From: Heliocybe sulcata
Taxonomy: Eukaryota > Basidiomycota > Agaricomycetes > Gloeophyllales > Gloeophyllaceae
Assembly (NCBI GenBank): GCA_004369045.1
Contig: ML213524.1
Span: 455,667-519,666 of the forward strand
Direction: 5' to 3'
DNA length: 64,000 bases
Below are positions 21,332 to 33,872 of this stretch, piece by piece. Position 1 is the first letter of the stretch, and each line of letters starts with the position of its first letter. Made by a program: the position numbers and the translations under genes. A model generated the notes under the pieces. That model made no database searches and was not told the DNA's origin. It worked only from the letters and a program-made list of their open reading frames with translations.

Positions 21332-23159
21332 TCAAGAAATAAGCTCCCAGACAAACACCGCCGTCCCAAGCAGCAAAGTCATGTACGACACCACACCCAG
21401 ATACGGGGACGAGAACCACCTCACCATCGCCCCGAGCGTCTCCTCCTTGCTCGCATTTGCCGGGTCCGTCTCGTATCGTAGTCCCCAAACAGGCTCGGAC
21501 ATGAGCCACGGATCCTTGAGCAGCTCCGCCGCGCAGGGCCTGTCCCCGGGACGGAGCGCGAGGCAGCGCGAGATGAACGCGGCGGCGGATTCGAGCTCGT
21601 GCGGGTGGTGCGCCATTTCGGGATTGTGCGTCTGTAGGCAAGAGACGATGGACGCCGGTGCGGAATAGTTAGCCAGATCTTCCAGCGAACCTAGCATAGC
21701 ATAATCAGAACAAGCGACGGAGGAAGGATGCAGTCAATCGCACTATCTGGTCCGAAGTACTGTGCCACCTTTTCGGGGTTGCACTTGTCCAGCATGTCGT
21801 CGGGGAACCGCTGGCCCGTGGATCGTATCATCAAGGCCAAGGACGTGAGATCTCGGTCGTCCCGAGCGGAGGGCATGTCCGAGTCGTCCAGCACGGACCG
21901 ACCAGTGAGGAACTCGTGCGTCTATTCCGTGTATCTCAGTCTCGCGCGGAAAAAAATAGCGTGAAGGACACACTAAACATCCGAGTGCCCATATGTCGAT
22001 CTTCTCGTCCCACGGATGGCCCATGATGACCTCGGGCGCGCGTAAGCCATCCGGCATCGTGCAATCGGTCACCTTGTCATCGATGAACTGAGCTTCAAAA
22101 CAGACCTCGTCAGCTTCGCACTGACACTCGGAAAGGCGAGAACCCACCTTCGCCGAAGTCACCCAGCCGGAATAGCCACTGATGCTCGGCAAGCTGGAAG
22201 AAGGGGAAGAGGGGCGCAGAGAGGAGCGGCTTGCTGACGATCGGCTGCACTTCTCTGCCAAAGACTGTCATTGGAGGAGAATACTCAGGTTTTTCGAGCG
22301 CTAGCATCTGCTTGAGCTTGACGTGCGGATACGGATTCGCGATGAGAATATTCTCCGGTCTCAGATCTAGTTACTTTCGATTAACGCGTGTGGCGCGCTA
22401 TGGCCATATGAGTGTACGAACCTGCGTGTACGACCCGGCATTCATCGTGGAGGTACTGCAGCGCGACGAGCATCTGCCCGATGATTGTTTTCGTCATCGC
22501 AAGCGGCATCACGCCGTTCTTGTACATGAATCTCAGCGCCTTGACGTCCCCTGCCATGAGATCGAGCACGAGGGCCTGGTGCGATCCGTCCACGACGAAC
22601 GCGTCCCAGAGGGTCGTGCAGAAGTCCTTGCCCTTGTGGCTCGTCGTCGGATTGGATATTCGTTGTAAGACTCGGAGCTCGTCCGAGTGCGAACCGAGTC
22701 GTCCGGTGGCATGTTGCGACAGGACTTTCATGGCTGTGAAGTAAGGGCTATCTCCTTTTGTCCTGCCACTGAGCTTCGCGTCAGTATGAGCTGAGGCTTC
22801 GGGACTGAGGGGTGTTACCGTGTAGGCCTCGCGAGCCAAACGGTGGAATACCGTCCATAGCCCAGCTTTCTAGCGAGCTTGTACTCGCCTCGGTCGCCCA
22901 GCTCGTCTCCGATAGTCAGCTCAAGATGTCCGAATCCATCCTCAGCAGAGATCCCAATTGGCTCCTCTGGAAAGATGATCACGGTGTCATTTTGGCTGTA
23001 ATTAGCGGTCCGCGGTGATTGGCGCTCAAGCTTGGGCTTCCGGGTGGTAGTAGTGGCGCTCGTTCGCCGCGTACCATTCCGAATGGTAATTGGAGGACGG
23101 AGCCTGGGTGGAATGGCAGCGGATTTGGGACGGAAAATGGATTTCAGCCCGGACAGCAT
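21332..23159 (-). CDS. SRPK-like serine/threonine protein kinase with C-terminal membrane segment
   Basis: The six exons (22819-23159, 22422-22762, 22148-22366, 21974-22092, 21744-21921 and 21332-21690) give 518 aa. Kinase motifs in order: the glycine loop KLGYGRYSTVWLA; the lysine in FTAMKVL; a long split lobe typical of SRPKs (LRVLQRISNPTT); the catalytic loop VVHADLRPENILIA (HRD as HAD; the Lys two after Asp is Arg); the metal site LGDFGEA; LRAPEVIMG; and GDRPCAAELLKDPWL. The last 25 residues (YLGVVSYMTLLLGTAVFVWE) are hydrophobic, suggesting a tail anchor, which is unusual for an SRPK. The start is taken at ATG 23159; an in-frame ATG at 23249 would add 30 mostly hydrophobic residues. Substrates are unknown. 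Confidence 0.88.
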
Positions 23160-23522
23160 GATCAGATTTGCGATGCCGGGGAGATGTCGCAGCACCGGCA
23201 ATGTTGTTAATAAGATCGCGTCAAATACAATACGTGACCCCGCTGTCACATCGATTAGGGCGACTAATACGATTAGAAATGCGTGACGTTTTAACCGCTC
23301 ATTATTACTAGCGGCCCCAAAGCGAGTTCGAGCAAAGTGTCACATAGAAACTGAACGCGTACCTCGTACGAAGCAGGTCTATATTAAAGGGAGGAAGAAG
23401 TCCAGAATTTTAGGTAAGTAAGTACTGTTAGAGTATCCTGATATACATCGGTTAGCACTACAATATCCATCATACGTCTAAGTACGGTCACTGTCCGCCT
23501 ATATCACACTCTAGGTCCGTGT

Positions 23523-24745
23523 CTAGAGAAGGAAGAAAATAAGCAACGAAGCCGCCAGGGCCCACGTCGCGCCTCGTATCCGCGGCGTGGAGGGTGCGGA
23601 CGAGGATTGGTTGCTACTGGAAGAGACCCCGCACTGTCAACATACTGAACCCCGTCATGTAGAATAAAACAGCTTACTTGGACGACCCGCTGCCCTGCTG
23701 CGTCACCTTCACCTCCATGACCGCCACAAGCCCGTCAATAGCGGGCTGGCCATTAACGCCGACGGTCGCATAATGATTGATCCCGTCGCTCGTGGCATTC
23801 AGCAGGCCTGTGGTGTACGTCACCGTCGTCTGGTACGTCCACCCGTTGGACGACGTGCTCCCGGAGAACTGCGTCCCGCCGGACGTGGAGTAGTCCGAGG
23901 TGGTGATGTTGCGTGAGGTGGCGTTCCCGACGAACCAGTCGCGCCCGAGGTTGTAGCCGTTGGGGATGATGTCGTGTCCGGCTGCAAGACGGTAAGCGGA
24001 TGTGATGCAGATGCGGAAGTGCAGAGACATACAAGATAGAGGGAGCTCTTCGCTTACGGCCATGAAGATGGCGCCGCTGTGGAAGGCGTTAAATAAATTA
24101 AGGCGGCGTGCGAGGTGGATAATCGTACGTGTTGGCGTTCGTCCCGTTCTGCACCCAGTACCTGAAATGGTTTCCCCCGTTCTGCGTCTCCGTACATGTC
24201 CCAAAGCCAGGGTTGTAGTAATCCCAGCGCATCTCAGCGGTCTGGTTAACTGTGGCACGACGGTCATATATCGTCCATACAATACAAATTCAGGCCGACA
24301 CACCAGTACCCTTCCCATCTCCCAAAGCAGCAGTCTGCGCATCTCCTAGGTGCACACCCAGACATTCACCGCCGAATCCAACCGACCTGCCCAGCCACAA
24401 ATATAAACCTGAGTCAGGCTGGCAACCAGTTCCCATATGGCATGTTTAGACGCACAGGAAATAATTGTTCAGTCCCCCAGAGTCTGTAAGACTCAAGACC
24501 TCCGAGTCTGAAGTACCGACAATGATGGCATTCAAAGGTTCTCCTAATCCTGCCGGGTAGGTGCCCGGGGCGTTCTGCGCGCGATCCGTCAGTTAATTCA
24601 GGTCAGCTGAGACGGAAGAAGGATAAGGTACCGTCAACATCTTCCCTCCATTAGTGGCCGGATTGGCGTATCCGGTCGAGTCTCGTGGCATAAGCGTGCA
24701 TGAAGCCGAAGCAAGGAGAGATAGCGAAAGCAGTAATGAGAGCAT
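23523..24745 (-). CDS. secreted, probably GPI-anchored protein of unknown function
   Basis: The seven exons (24632-24745, 24456-24574, 24310-24386, 24129-24249, 24033-24076, 23678-23981 and 23523-23616) give 290 aa. There is an N-terminal signal peptide (MLSLLLSLSLLASASC). The body includes GTYPAGLGEPLNAIIVGTSD, SVGFGGECLGVHLGDAQTAA, NGGNHFRYWVQNGTNANTGA and SGHDIIPNGYNLGRDWFVGN. The end has a Ser-rich linker and a hydrophobic tail (ATWALAASLLIFFLL), the form of a GPI signal. I know this layout (GECLGxHLGD, GGNHFRYW, GYNxGRD) from conserved secreted proteins of mushrooms, with no function assigned that I am aware of. It probably acts at the cell surface. Confidence 0.85.
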
Positions 24746-26236
24746 GGCGTACAGGTCGTCAGTCGGTCAGTGCAGGGGAGCGCGAGTGAGAGTAGAAAGC
24801 AGGTATGTTGTCGCCAATTTCAAACATTCCACGGTGCCACAGACAAATGGGGATTCCCGACTCCATATGGGTAACGTGTGGTGATCCGTCGGGCTTTTCT
24901 CACCCCTTGGGTACGGTAGAGGAGCCCGTCGTGGTCAAACTCCGTTATTCGTGCGCAGACTGACTGCGTAACTTACGATAGTAGCAAACCGTCTTAAGCT
25001 CCTGCACACAGTTATACTATAGGTGTGGACATATAAGCTCTATAGCTGAGTTTAAAATATGATTCGGACTTCGAACTAGCTCCCACACTTGTGGCGCAAT
25101 GTCATCGTCCGACATTATGACACCTGCGGGATGACACCTGCGGGGCAGAGGATGGTCTATGTTTTGAGAAGCATAAAACACGTCGGTATGTGTTTGTACA
25201 ATCCTGTTGCCCGTTCATATCAGCGTAGACGCAAAGACGTCGCGAGACTCGGTAGCCCGGTGTTTGTGTTGGTTCTCACGGCCGTGGCATACATAATATA
25301 TGTTGAATTCTGACTGCATTCATGCTGCCTTGCCCGGCGGCGAAGTTATGGCCGCTTAAGCATAATACAATGTCTTCTACTTCCTCTAGTATATGTTTGA
25401 GGTACAGCGTGGCAGCGCCGACGAAAAAGAATCAGCATTTTATATATGCTTTATCCGATATTTTCTGACTTCTACATGTCATTCGTGGATGCAGGTTCTG
25501 GCCTCTGGGAAGGTGGAAAAGGTCCTCAAGTGTTAACTAGGTTTCCCAAAGCTTGAGAAAGTAATACCGCAGCACATAGCGCTGCTCCCGAGAAGAGAAA
25601 GTTTTGTCAGTGGCAGAAATTGAGCTGTAAATTGCATTCACACTCTGTTGGTACAATGCCATTTACCAGATGTTGTTGTGCATGTGCTAAAATATCATGA
25701 TGTAAATGAGAGAGTTGTGCGGCACGTAGCGCCGCGAAGCTGAGCTATGTCCTGAATGCAATGGAAACCAGTCCTGGAAGGATGTTCTAGGCTAGAAAAG
25801 ACTGGAAGTGCCACGCTGAGGATGTACTAATGTATTCCAATTGCGCTAGAAGCTTGAGGATTTTACCTGTGCTTGAGGAACTGCTATCTCATCTCTTCCT
25901 GCTCCTCCCTCTCCTAGTTAATTATTTAATTTAGTTAACTTCGACCGAGACGAAACCTCGAAAACGCATGCAATTTATTTGCCAAGTCCAAAGCCGTCCA
26001 AAAAATACAGTTGTTCGATTACGACTAGATAGCTGCTAGATTATTGTCTCTTCTCTTCCTCCTTTACGTCTCTCTATCTACGAATGCAATGTCTAGAGTT
26101 CAATGAGTGCGAGAAGTCCAATGCGTGCAACGATAAACCAAGAAAAAGAGCATTAGCTGTCGTGTCGTTAGTTGCCGTCCAGGTCCTCCCCCTTCAGGCC
26201 ATATATACCTGGAACTCATTATGTTCAAACGAAACC
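24746..26236. other. 1.5-kb intergenic
   Basis: This is upstream DNA of the GPI-anchored protein gene and downstream DNA of the aspartic protease. AT-rich palindromic words (around 25916-25941, TTAATT and GTTAAC) occur. Short frames only; nothing called. Confidence 0.55.
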
Positions 26237-27926
26237 TCATGCGAGCACCATCCCGCCCAACAACGCCCCAGCAACCGCCAATACCTGCACACCGGAGATA
26301 GCGCTGAAGCGGACGCTCGTCGCCCCACTCATCTTGGACACGCCACCACTCGAGCTGACCACCGCGGCAGGACTGCCGATCGTCGCGCTCGGGGCGTTGC
26401 CCTCTCTCCCATTTTGACTCGTCGCAGTGCTTGCCAACTGCGCAAAGCCAACCGCCGCAGGCGAATAACGGAACGAGGTGTACACGTTTTTCTGTGATGG
26501 AACTGTTAGACAGTGAGCAAGCAAGAAGATAAAGACGCACCAAGAAAGCATCCCCGACTATCCAGCCTGGGGTACTGCTCCCAGTGCTAACCTCAAAGAA
26601 CGCGCCTACACACGTCTCGCCGGTATTATCAATGGGCGTGTGCTCGAAATCCGCGGGAGAAATGCTCCACGATTGTCCACCAAATGCCAAGGAGGACTGG
26701 ACCTGTGTGCTACAAGCTACACGTCGCACGGCAGTCAATATGAGAATGGAGCGAAAGAAGCAGCAAACTCACGATAAAGCCAATAACCTTCCCAGCTGCC
26801 GGTGCCCGCCTGAGCGCCCTCAATATTCGCGTATATACTTTGCACAACATCCGACGGCCCACCGATCAGGGTCGTGCCGGTGTCAATCGCGGCGTACATG
26901 TCCTGCCCCGAGGTGGGTAGGCTTACGCTCTGGCCTTGCACATTCAAACTGGAGAGAGGCAATGTCCAGTAGGCCACATCGTTCGAGACAACTCCCTGGT
27001 AGTCGATGTCACCCGTGTAGAGCGAGTTGTTGAGGTAGCCCATCGTGAACTGTCCTCCGGGCTCCTCGTTGGACGAGTGCGTATCATTACCGTACCTACG
27101 GAAAGTCTGTCACAATTACACAACAAGTGGGCATTCCTTCGGAGCTCACCTCGTCAGGAAGAAACCCATGACGCCACTGTCCCATTGCCCACTCGATGCG
27201 AGTGTCTGCCAGAACGGTGTCGCCTTACTACTCGCAAGGCTCTGCCAGGCCAAGCCCATCAACCCACTGAGTGGACTAGTAAGCACTCCATTCGCCTCGT
27301 CACACACGCCAAAGGTCTGCGAGGTGACCTGGAACCCAGCCATTTGGACTGTATCCTGTCCGAGGCTGCCAGAGGCCTCGCCGGACGCATATTGTATGGA
27401 GAAAGGGGTGGTGAGGTTCTTAAACGTGGAGGACGACGAAGGATCAAACAGAGGAATGGAATTCGATGAGGCGGAAGCGGTGGTCGCGCCGGAGGCAGTA
27501 GCGCAGGTCGTGCACGAAGAGGAAGCGAGCCAGAGATCGGACGAGCCGGTATCGAGGATAACGTTATACGATACAGCAGGCGTGCCGATTGCTATCGAGC
27601 CATAGTAGCTGGGTGGGAAGAGGTCAGTGTATATTCGCGAACATGGACAATTGCCACACGTACTCGGAATCCGCGCCCTGGTTCGTCAGCAGGTTCATCC
27701 CGCTCGCGCGCTTCGACTTGCTGTCGAGCGTCCCGCCGTACTTGTTGGTCACATACGTTCTGTGCCTGACCGCCCACTCCTCCCAATCGGTCGGGCTGCG
27801 CTTGTGGACGGACCGCCGCGTCAGAGGTATTGACGTGCCTTTCGTTATGATCGGGGCTGGGGATGCGAGAACAGCGGACGTCGAGAGGAGGGAGAGGAGG
27901 AGAACGTCTGAGATAGAGGTCCGCAT
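26237..27926 (-). CDS. A1-family aspartic protease, secreted and GPI-anchored
   Basis: The five exons (27664-27926, 27150-27608, 26773-27095, 26541-26716 and 26237-26491) give 491 aa. There is a signal peptide (DVLLLSLLSTSAVLAS), a propeptide with basic sites (LTRRSVHKRS), then the mature enzyme. Catalytic Asp 1 is in VILDTGSSDLWLAS and Asp 2 in MYAAIDTGTTLIGGP. Supporting blocks are GLMGLAWQSLASSKA and GWIVGDAFLKNVYTSF. The C-terminus is Ser/Ala-rich, ending in a hydrophobic tail (SGVQVLAVAGALLGGMVLA), as in yapsin-like anchored proteases. It cleaves proteins at acid pH at the cell surface or outside. The next gene upstream is an acid serine protease in the same direction. Confidence 0.95.
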
Positions 27927-29003
27927 GGTGGGTAGGTCGTAAGGTAGGGATTACTAGATGACGAAGTCGTATTATAAGGCTGGGAGAGTGCCCGAACGCG
28001 GTCAAGTTCACTCCACTGAGATAGATGACGTCCGGGTGAAGTCTAAGTCTAGGAGGGGAAAGGAGAGAGAATCTAAAGAGCGAGAGGTTGGAGTCGTGTT
28101 ATGTACCTGCTGCGGGATATGGCAGACACGGAGAATGACCCGCCCAGCGCAGCAAGTCCCAAGGCGCTGCAGAAGTCAAACTGCCTTGGTGCCGATCCGT
28201 AAGCGGCCATGACGAGATTTCGGCGGCATTTCGGTATTTATAGACGGGCACGTGACCGCATACACAAAGCACGAGCGAAAGGACGCGAGGTTGGCTGCTG
28301 CATGCAAGGCAGCACGAACAATATGTAATATGGCGTAGCTTACTTCCTCCTTTATGACCAAATGTAGGCATTTGGAGATAGGCCATGTGTTTGTCGTCCG
28401 TGTGGGTATTGGATATGCAGTGTCTGTCCGTCCTCGGGGCATCCTAACACTCGAGCATCTGTAGCTACCTAAGTCAGGCAGCTTGAAGCTGCTCAGTCCT
28501 ATAATGGATGAGGCGACGGCATGAAGAGTGCGGGAGCGCACAGGGATCAGCGAGCAGGGGGGAAGGGGGGAAAGAATGGAGGGCACTTTTACAAGGACTC
28601 GTGCATTATATATGCTGCTGTCACTAACGTGAAAGGATTAATGTGATGTGCTGGAAGGTATGGGATACGTCATCTTCAGTCGGACATTGACCTGCTTAAT
28701 CCGGCATCATCGCTTCCGAGAACTTCGTCACGTGCCATGCCACAGTGGCAATACTGGGTGCAGTGCAGCGCGATGGAACACTACCATGTTAAGAGCTACT
28801 CGAGGCCATAATTGGATACAGAAAATACCAGCTGTGCCCCAGCTGAGGACTGTCGGATGCATAGACTCATATTCTGACGACTTCGGTTTTATGCACTCGC
28901 AGACAAGTTCCGCACAGCTACGAGCAGACGCACGGCTTTAACCATACAATACACTGTTCCAATCCATCGACTTCACCAAGATCATTCCAAATCAATCACA
29001 GCT
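27927..29003. other. intergenic between the two protease genes
   Basis: This is promoter DNA of the aspartic protease and 3' DNA of the sedolisin. Open frames at 28176-28586 (minus) lack motifs. No gene is supported. Confidence 0.6.
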
Positions 29004-31362
29004 CTACGGAAGTGCCAACCACCTAGCAAGCAACTGCGGGAAGTTAGGTGTGCCGAGGCCAGTGGCCGGGTCCCAGCCAGCAGTTGCATTGAAACCGGTC
29101 GTGCCGCAACCCGGGTTGCTCCCGGTGGTAATGTCGTTGAACGCGCCATAGAACGCCGGAGAGTAAATCTATCGACGCATACTGAGTTCAAATAAAAGTG
29201 AAATGCCATGAGGTAGACGTACGGTAGGATTAATGAAACCTATGGGGCTCTTGCCGACCGCAAGGCGAGCGTCGTTGACCAGGGTCATGATGGAGCCAGT
29301 AACCGGAGACGATGCTGAGGTGCCGTATACCAGGTAGAAATCTCCGTCAATGGCGACGACGTAATTGGCACTGTATCATGATGTTTAGTCGGATAGCCGG
29401 ACGTTCTCGCGCATAGTGGCACTCACCCATTAGCAGAGACGTCGGGGAAGGCCCTCGACTACAACATGCAAGGTCAGCATATGATAAATGCTACAAGCTC
29501 CGCTCCCTTACCTTGCCAGTGGTATTGTATTGGGCAGCGGTATATGGAGGAGGGTAAGCAGTCAGATAGTGCTCAACCGCAGACGCCTGGTACGACGGCA
29601 TCGCAAAGTAATTGCTGAACCCTCCACCGCTGTAGATAACCTGCATACACGCGCTCTCCGGCTCCAAGACACTCGCGCCGGGGTTCACCTGGGTAGCGCC
29701 AACAGAGGTAATGTATGGACAAGTACCCGGGAAGCTGGGGTTGAACATCGTGCCGTTCGTTGTCTGGGTGCCTAAGAGCAACCTCAGTTAGAGAGAGAGG
29801 GCCCGGATACAAAAGCGCAGCCTATCCGCTTACCATCCGGGTTCAGGCACAGGTCATCGTTGCCAGCTACGCCATCATCGCCAGAGCTGTAGAGCACAGT
29901 GGTGCCCATTAACCCGAGTTTCGCGTACTCCGCGCACTGGCGAGCGGCATAGGCCGGGGAGAGATCCGCTTCGTTGTAGCTGTACGATGTCGAGATGACG
30001 TACGCGGGCGTTGCAGTGCCACAGTTCTCCGGACCTGACGCGTTCGGTGAAATACTATTCCGTGGAGCGGGGAGCAGACCATAACAAACCTTCGTATCCA
30101 CCACCGTACGGGTCAGGGTATGTGGAGTCGTAGTACGGATCGTCGCCGCCCTCGAAGGTGCAGTACGTGCCATCGATCGCGTCAAGGAAGTTGTTGAATG
30201 AAGCGCCTGCGTGTCATATCAGACCAATGTCCAAGAGATACACTGAGGACAACGTGCTCACCTTCGACCATGTCGCCCGTCTGGTACAAAGTGACCGGCA
30301 GAGGATCAACCAGAGACATTGCATACTCCAAATCCAAGTCGCTCTCGCCGTTGTAATCGAAGCCAGTGTATTCAGTCTGGGCATATCCTCCGTCGATAGA
30401 CACCATCCTCGGGGCCGTGCCCACCAGGTTCGGAGTGAAGTTGCTGAAGAACATGTTCAAGTCTGTCTGGAGGTATGCCTGCGGTGTATACTCGACTACA
30501 TAACTCCCATCAACTATGTATCTCCGCCAGTTATAGAAGTGAGCTCACCAATACCGTAGCTGTTCTCGCTAGTCGCAACAGGCACGTAGACAACCTCGTA
30601 AAGTGCGCGTAAGCATGCCAGCGTGATCTGCTCGTCACAGTTCTCCAGCTCGTTCAGGATGCTACTGATAGTCCCAGTAGTCTTTGGTACAAGACCAACT
30701 CCAGGCTGTCCAATGTTACTCAGAGTATGGCTGGAGCCCCCGTCTCGCTTGACGACAGCATCGAAGTGGATAGTAGGCAGAACGATATCAACATGCTTGC
30801 TAACGTGCTCCGGCAGGGAGTATGAGTCGCAAGCTGCACATTAAAGCACGCGTCAGGTACTGAAAAACCACGATGAGTATTGTATCGTCGTACCAACGTG
30901 TTCCTTGCCACTGGAATGCGAGTAGACATGGTACTCCGTTCCAAGCAGCCGCTCCGCCTCTTCCACTGTAGCATTAATCTCAATCCACGTCTTAGCTCCG
31001 GACAACCTAACTCTCTCCGGCGCGATCCCAGAGTCACCAAGCCACCCGCGCACAGTATCGACCGACTCCCTACTCGGCGCAAACGTCTGCGCTACCTTAC
31101 CCGCCGTCCAATGTTTGCCGTAGTTTCCCGAGTCAGGCGCGGAGACCTCGAGCAGCATCTCCTCGAGCTTGTCCATGTTGCTCTGCACGAGACCAATGCG
31201 GAGGGGGAGAATGGCTGAGGAGAGTGACCGTCGAGAGCGGGACCATCCTGCCGGCGTGTATGTGCGCTTCTCGTGGATGACGCTTGGGGAGATGCGGGGC
31301 TCGGCGAGAGCGACGCCGGCTCCTGAGAGGAGGGCGAGGGATACGAGGCGCAGGAACAACAT
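29004..31362 (-). CDS. S53 family serine peptidase (sedolisin / tripeptidyl-peptidase type), secreted
   Basis: The nine exons (30894-31362, 30549-30833, 30262-30495, 30090-30206, 29834-30034, 29512-29771, 29427-29458, 29223-29370 and 29004-29168) give 636 aa. There is a signal peptide ([20 protein letters not shown]), then a pro-kumamolisin domain ([35 protein letters not shown]). The catalytic core has the Glu/Asp stretch [15 protein letters not shown], the oxyanion Asp in [11 protein letters not shown], and the nucleophile Ser in [12 protein letters not shown]. The calcium-site region is [13 protein letters not shown]. It works at acid pH on extracellular protein. A short TTATAAG element lies at 31409-31415. 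Exon 7 is 32 nt. Confidence 0.95.
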
Positions 31363-31408
31363 GGCTGGGGCGAGGTGCGCTCGAGGCTGGAGGTTCTATG
31401 AGGCGGAC

Positions 31409-31415
31409 TTATAAG
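31409..31415 (-). promoter_or_regulatory. TATA-like element of the sedolisin gene
   Basis: CTTATAAG lies about 48 bp upstream of the start codon on the minus strand. Confidence 0.45.
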
Positions 31416-31750
31416 CAGGGCCAAGAGTAGAGGCGTATTCTTAGACGGACCATGCTTACGCTGACGATCGTGGAATGCGTTCGCACGTCGGGCAGATACT
31501 ACATGATAGCACACGAAGCACGTCTTTGGTATCACCGCAGATGCGGATGCACTTCTCGATGATCAGAGAAGTGGGTACCGCGATATGGTGCACTTCCAGC
31601 TTTCCAGTGGATGTTGGTGCATTGGACGCATCACAGAAAGCATCTCTTAGACCAGAGGAACTTGAGTCAAGCACAAGAAGACAGAGATAGTCGATAGGCA
31701 CAATCCACCGAGATTGGGCCCGGGAGGAAAGGAAGCAGAACCAAGAGCGC

Positions 31751-32067
31751 TCATTGGAGGACGACTATATTCGGATGCACAGGTATTCCATGGCAGGAAA
31801 TGTTCCTCTTCAACGGATGCAGTGTAGCGAAATCCGCGTGGTGAGAGTGTATCATTAGAATCACCCCGCGCGCAGGAAGAACAGCTGGGAAATCCGGATG
31901 AATGGCGATCGCACGACCAGGCGCGACAGTGATAGCGGGGTCTGCAAATAGTTAGAATATTTATACTGCGGAATCGAATGTCAGGCATGGGGTCGGCAAG
32001 GCGGACGAGTACTGACTCTACCAGGAGTACAGGGCCATCCACCGGCGAGCCGCAAAAAGAGGAACAT
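31751..32067 (-). CDS. possible two-exon small protein, 81 aa
   Basis: A leftward model joins 32013-32067 (MFLFLRLAGGWPCTPGRV) to 31751-31941 across a GTACTC..TTTGCAG intron with matching phase. Exon 2 reads NPAITVAPGRAIAIHPDFPA, VLPARGVILMIHSHHADFAT and LHPLKRNISCHGIPVHPNIV. The wording is protein-like but matches no family I know, and codon use shows little bias. It sits between the sedolisin and Rpp1. It may be chance. Confidence 0.3.
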
Positions 32068-32524
32068 GTTGGAGTCTGTACCTTGGAACATCTCCGTTGT
32101 CTCGGATGTGTTCATAGCCAGGAGGACAGTAACCTGCAACCTCGTCGTAGTAAGGTAGCTCGCTCAGTACTGCCTCGTGAATATAAGTCAACTAGACAGC
32201 AGCCCGACTGATGCTAGTGAGGAGGCATCCGTGCTCATTTTACGCAATGCGCCCTCGCTAGCATTTGCCAGGCTACTGGGCACATGTCGCCATGGGTATT
32301 GGCCCGTAGCTCTGATGTCGTCTGATGGTCGCAGCAGGCTCATAAGAGTTGCAGTCGACGATTAAGAGAACGATGTCGATGAAGCGTACGGGGCATAATA
32401 AGTCTAAGCAGAAGTGTTGGTGGTGCAAGTCGAAGTTTGGATTGGATTCGCGTTTCCCGCCGCGAACTCCTCGCGCGTCCGTTCGTCCCACCTTCACCGG
32501 TCCTCGGTCAACGACCCCTCAGCG
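32068..32524. other. intergenic upstream of rpp1
   Basis: No gene is supported in this stretch; it should contain the rpp1 promoter, but no clear TATA box is seen. Confidence 0.55.
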
Positions 32525-33872
32525 ATGTACTTCGACCTAAACGTCCCAGTAACTAGTCCCCCTCTGCCACGTCAGGCCCAACCCACCAAAGGCAAAGGCA
32601 AACAAGCTGTAGTGCCCGTTGCAGTAACCTACTCCTCCGCACAAATCACCGCCATAGAACACCGCATCGATCTGTTAGTGCATTGTCAGTATAAGCATGC
32701 TTTCGAGACTACCAGATAGCAGATTGACTGGTATTGCATAGTAGGATACTCTGTGCTCGCCTTCAACCAAACCGTGCAACGAAAAATCGACCCCAAAACA
32801 TTTGTGAATGTACTGGACCCGCTACTGGCACAGCTGCGGAAACGCACAGATGTCGTGTATCTGAAGCGTCTGACAATAGTGCTGGATGACGAGAGCGAGA
32901 AGGGCTTCGGTCTGGTGAGTCCCTTCGATGGCTCGGGATGTCTTTTCCTAACCTCCCAAAGACGAACAACCACCAACCCCTCGTCGCACCGTACGACCTC
33001 CTTTCCCTTGCACCCACTACACATGGCTCCTTCTCCCTCGCCTGTCTCACGCACACGCTCCCCTCCCCCCTCACTACCCACATTATCTCTCTTCCGCTCA
33101 CTCTCCCGCGCCTCCCTTTCCATCTCAAACACACCACCGTCCGCACAGCCTTAAAGAACGGCGCGGTCTTTGAAATCAACTACGCAGGCGCGATGGAGGG
33201 CGAGGGCAAGCGGAATTGGTGGGCAGGGGCGCGGGAGCTCGTGAGGGTGACGAAGGGGAAGGGTGTTCTGGTTAGCGGGAGTGTTAATAATGAGTGGGAT
33301 TTGCGCGCGCCAAGGGATGTGGCGAATTTGTGAGTACGGTACGATTGTGAACCTCTTCGTCTCTGACGCGAGTTGCTGTCGCTGTGCTCAGGATCACGCT
33401 TCTTGGACTCCCTCAAGATGTCGCCCACCATGCTGCGACTACTATCCCAAAGTCACTGGTAGTACGAGCGCGTACGTATAGTGCATAGCATATGTGCTTC
33501 CACTATCGTGCTAAGACCTATCATGACACAGAGACACGCCGGACGTATCGAGCTATCCTCTCAGAACCCAGAATTGTCATACCCCAACCCGACTCAACGC
33601 AACCTCATCCAGAACCTCAGCAAGCAGCCGAGGTCGCTTTGGATCAAGCTATTGACTCCACAGAGTCAAATGAAGCCGTCGCATCCGCAATTCCTTCCTC
33701 TCAAGCCATCGAGCCTGCACCTGCATCAACTCAACCTGTAGATCTGAGAAACAGTAAGAAACGGCCTCTAGAGGAGGATAAAGATTCTGTGCAACCCGGA
33801 GGAAGCGGCGATGGGTCTGAGAGAAAGAAAAAGAAAAAGAAGAATAAAGCTAAAGGTGGTGGGGCGAGTTGA
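32525..33872 (+). CDS. rpp1: RNase P/MRP protein subunit Rpp1 (p30)
   Basis: The five exons (32525-32684, 32742-32914, 32962-33329, 33392-33471 and 33532-33872) give 373 aa. The start MYFDLNVPVTSPPLP and the block LVHLGYSVLAFNQTV are the TIM-barrel opening of the RNase P p30 family. They are followed by LKRLTIVLDDESEKGFGL, VRTALKNGAVFEINYAGAME and GKGVLVSGSVNNEWDLRAPR. The C-terminus is a disordered, Lys-rich tail (ERKKKKKKNKAKGGGAS) suiting a nucleolar RNA-binding protein. Rpp1 is shared by RNase P (pre-tRNA 5' processing) and RNase MRP (rRNA processing). The correct first donor is GTCAGT at 32685, which restores LVHLGY. Confidence 0.93.

Noticed and set aside
26100-26738. 212-codon minus-strand open frame over the aspartic protease 3' end
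   Set aside because: Different frame from the protease exons, runs through a true intron, no motif.
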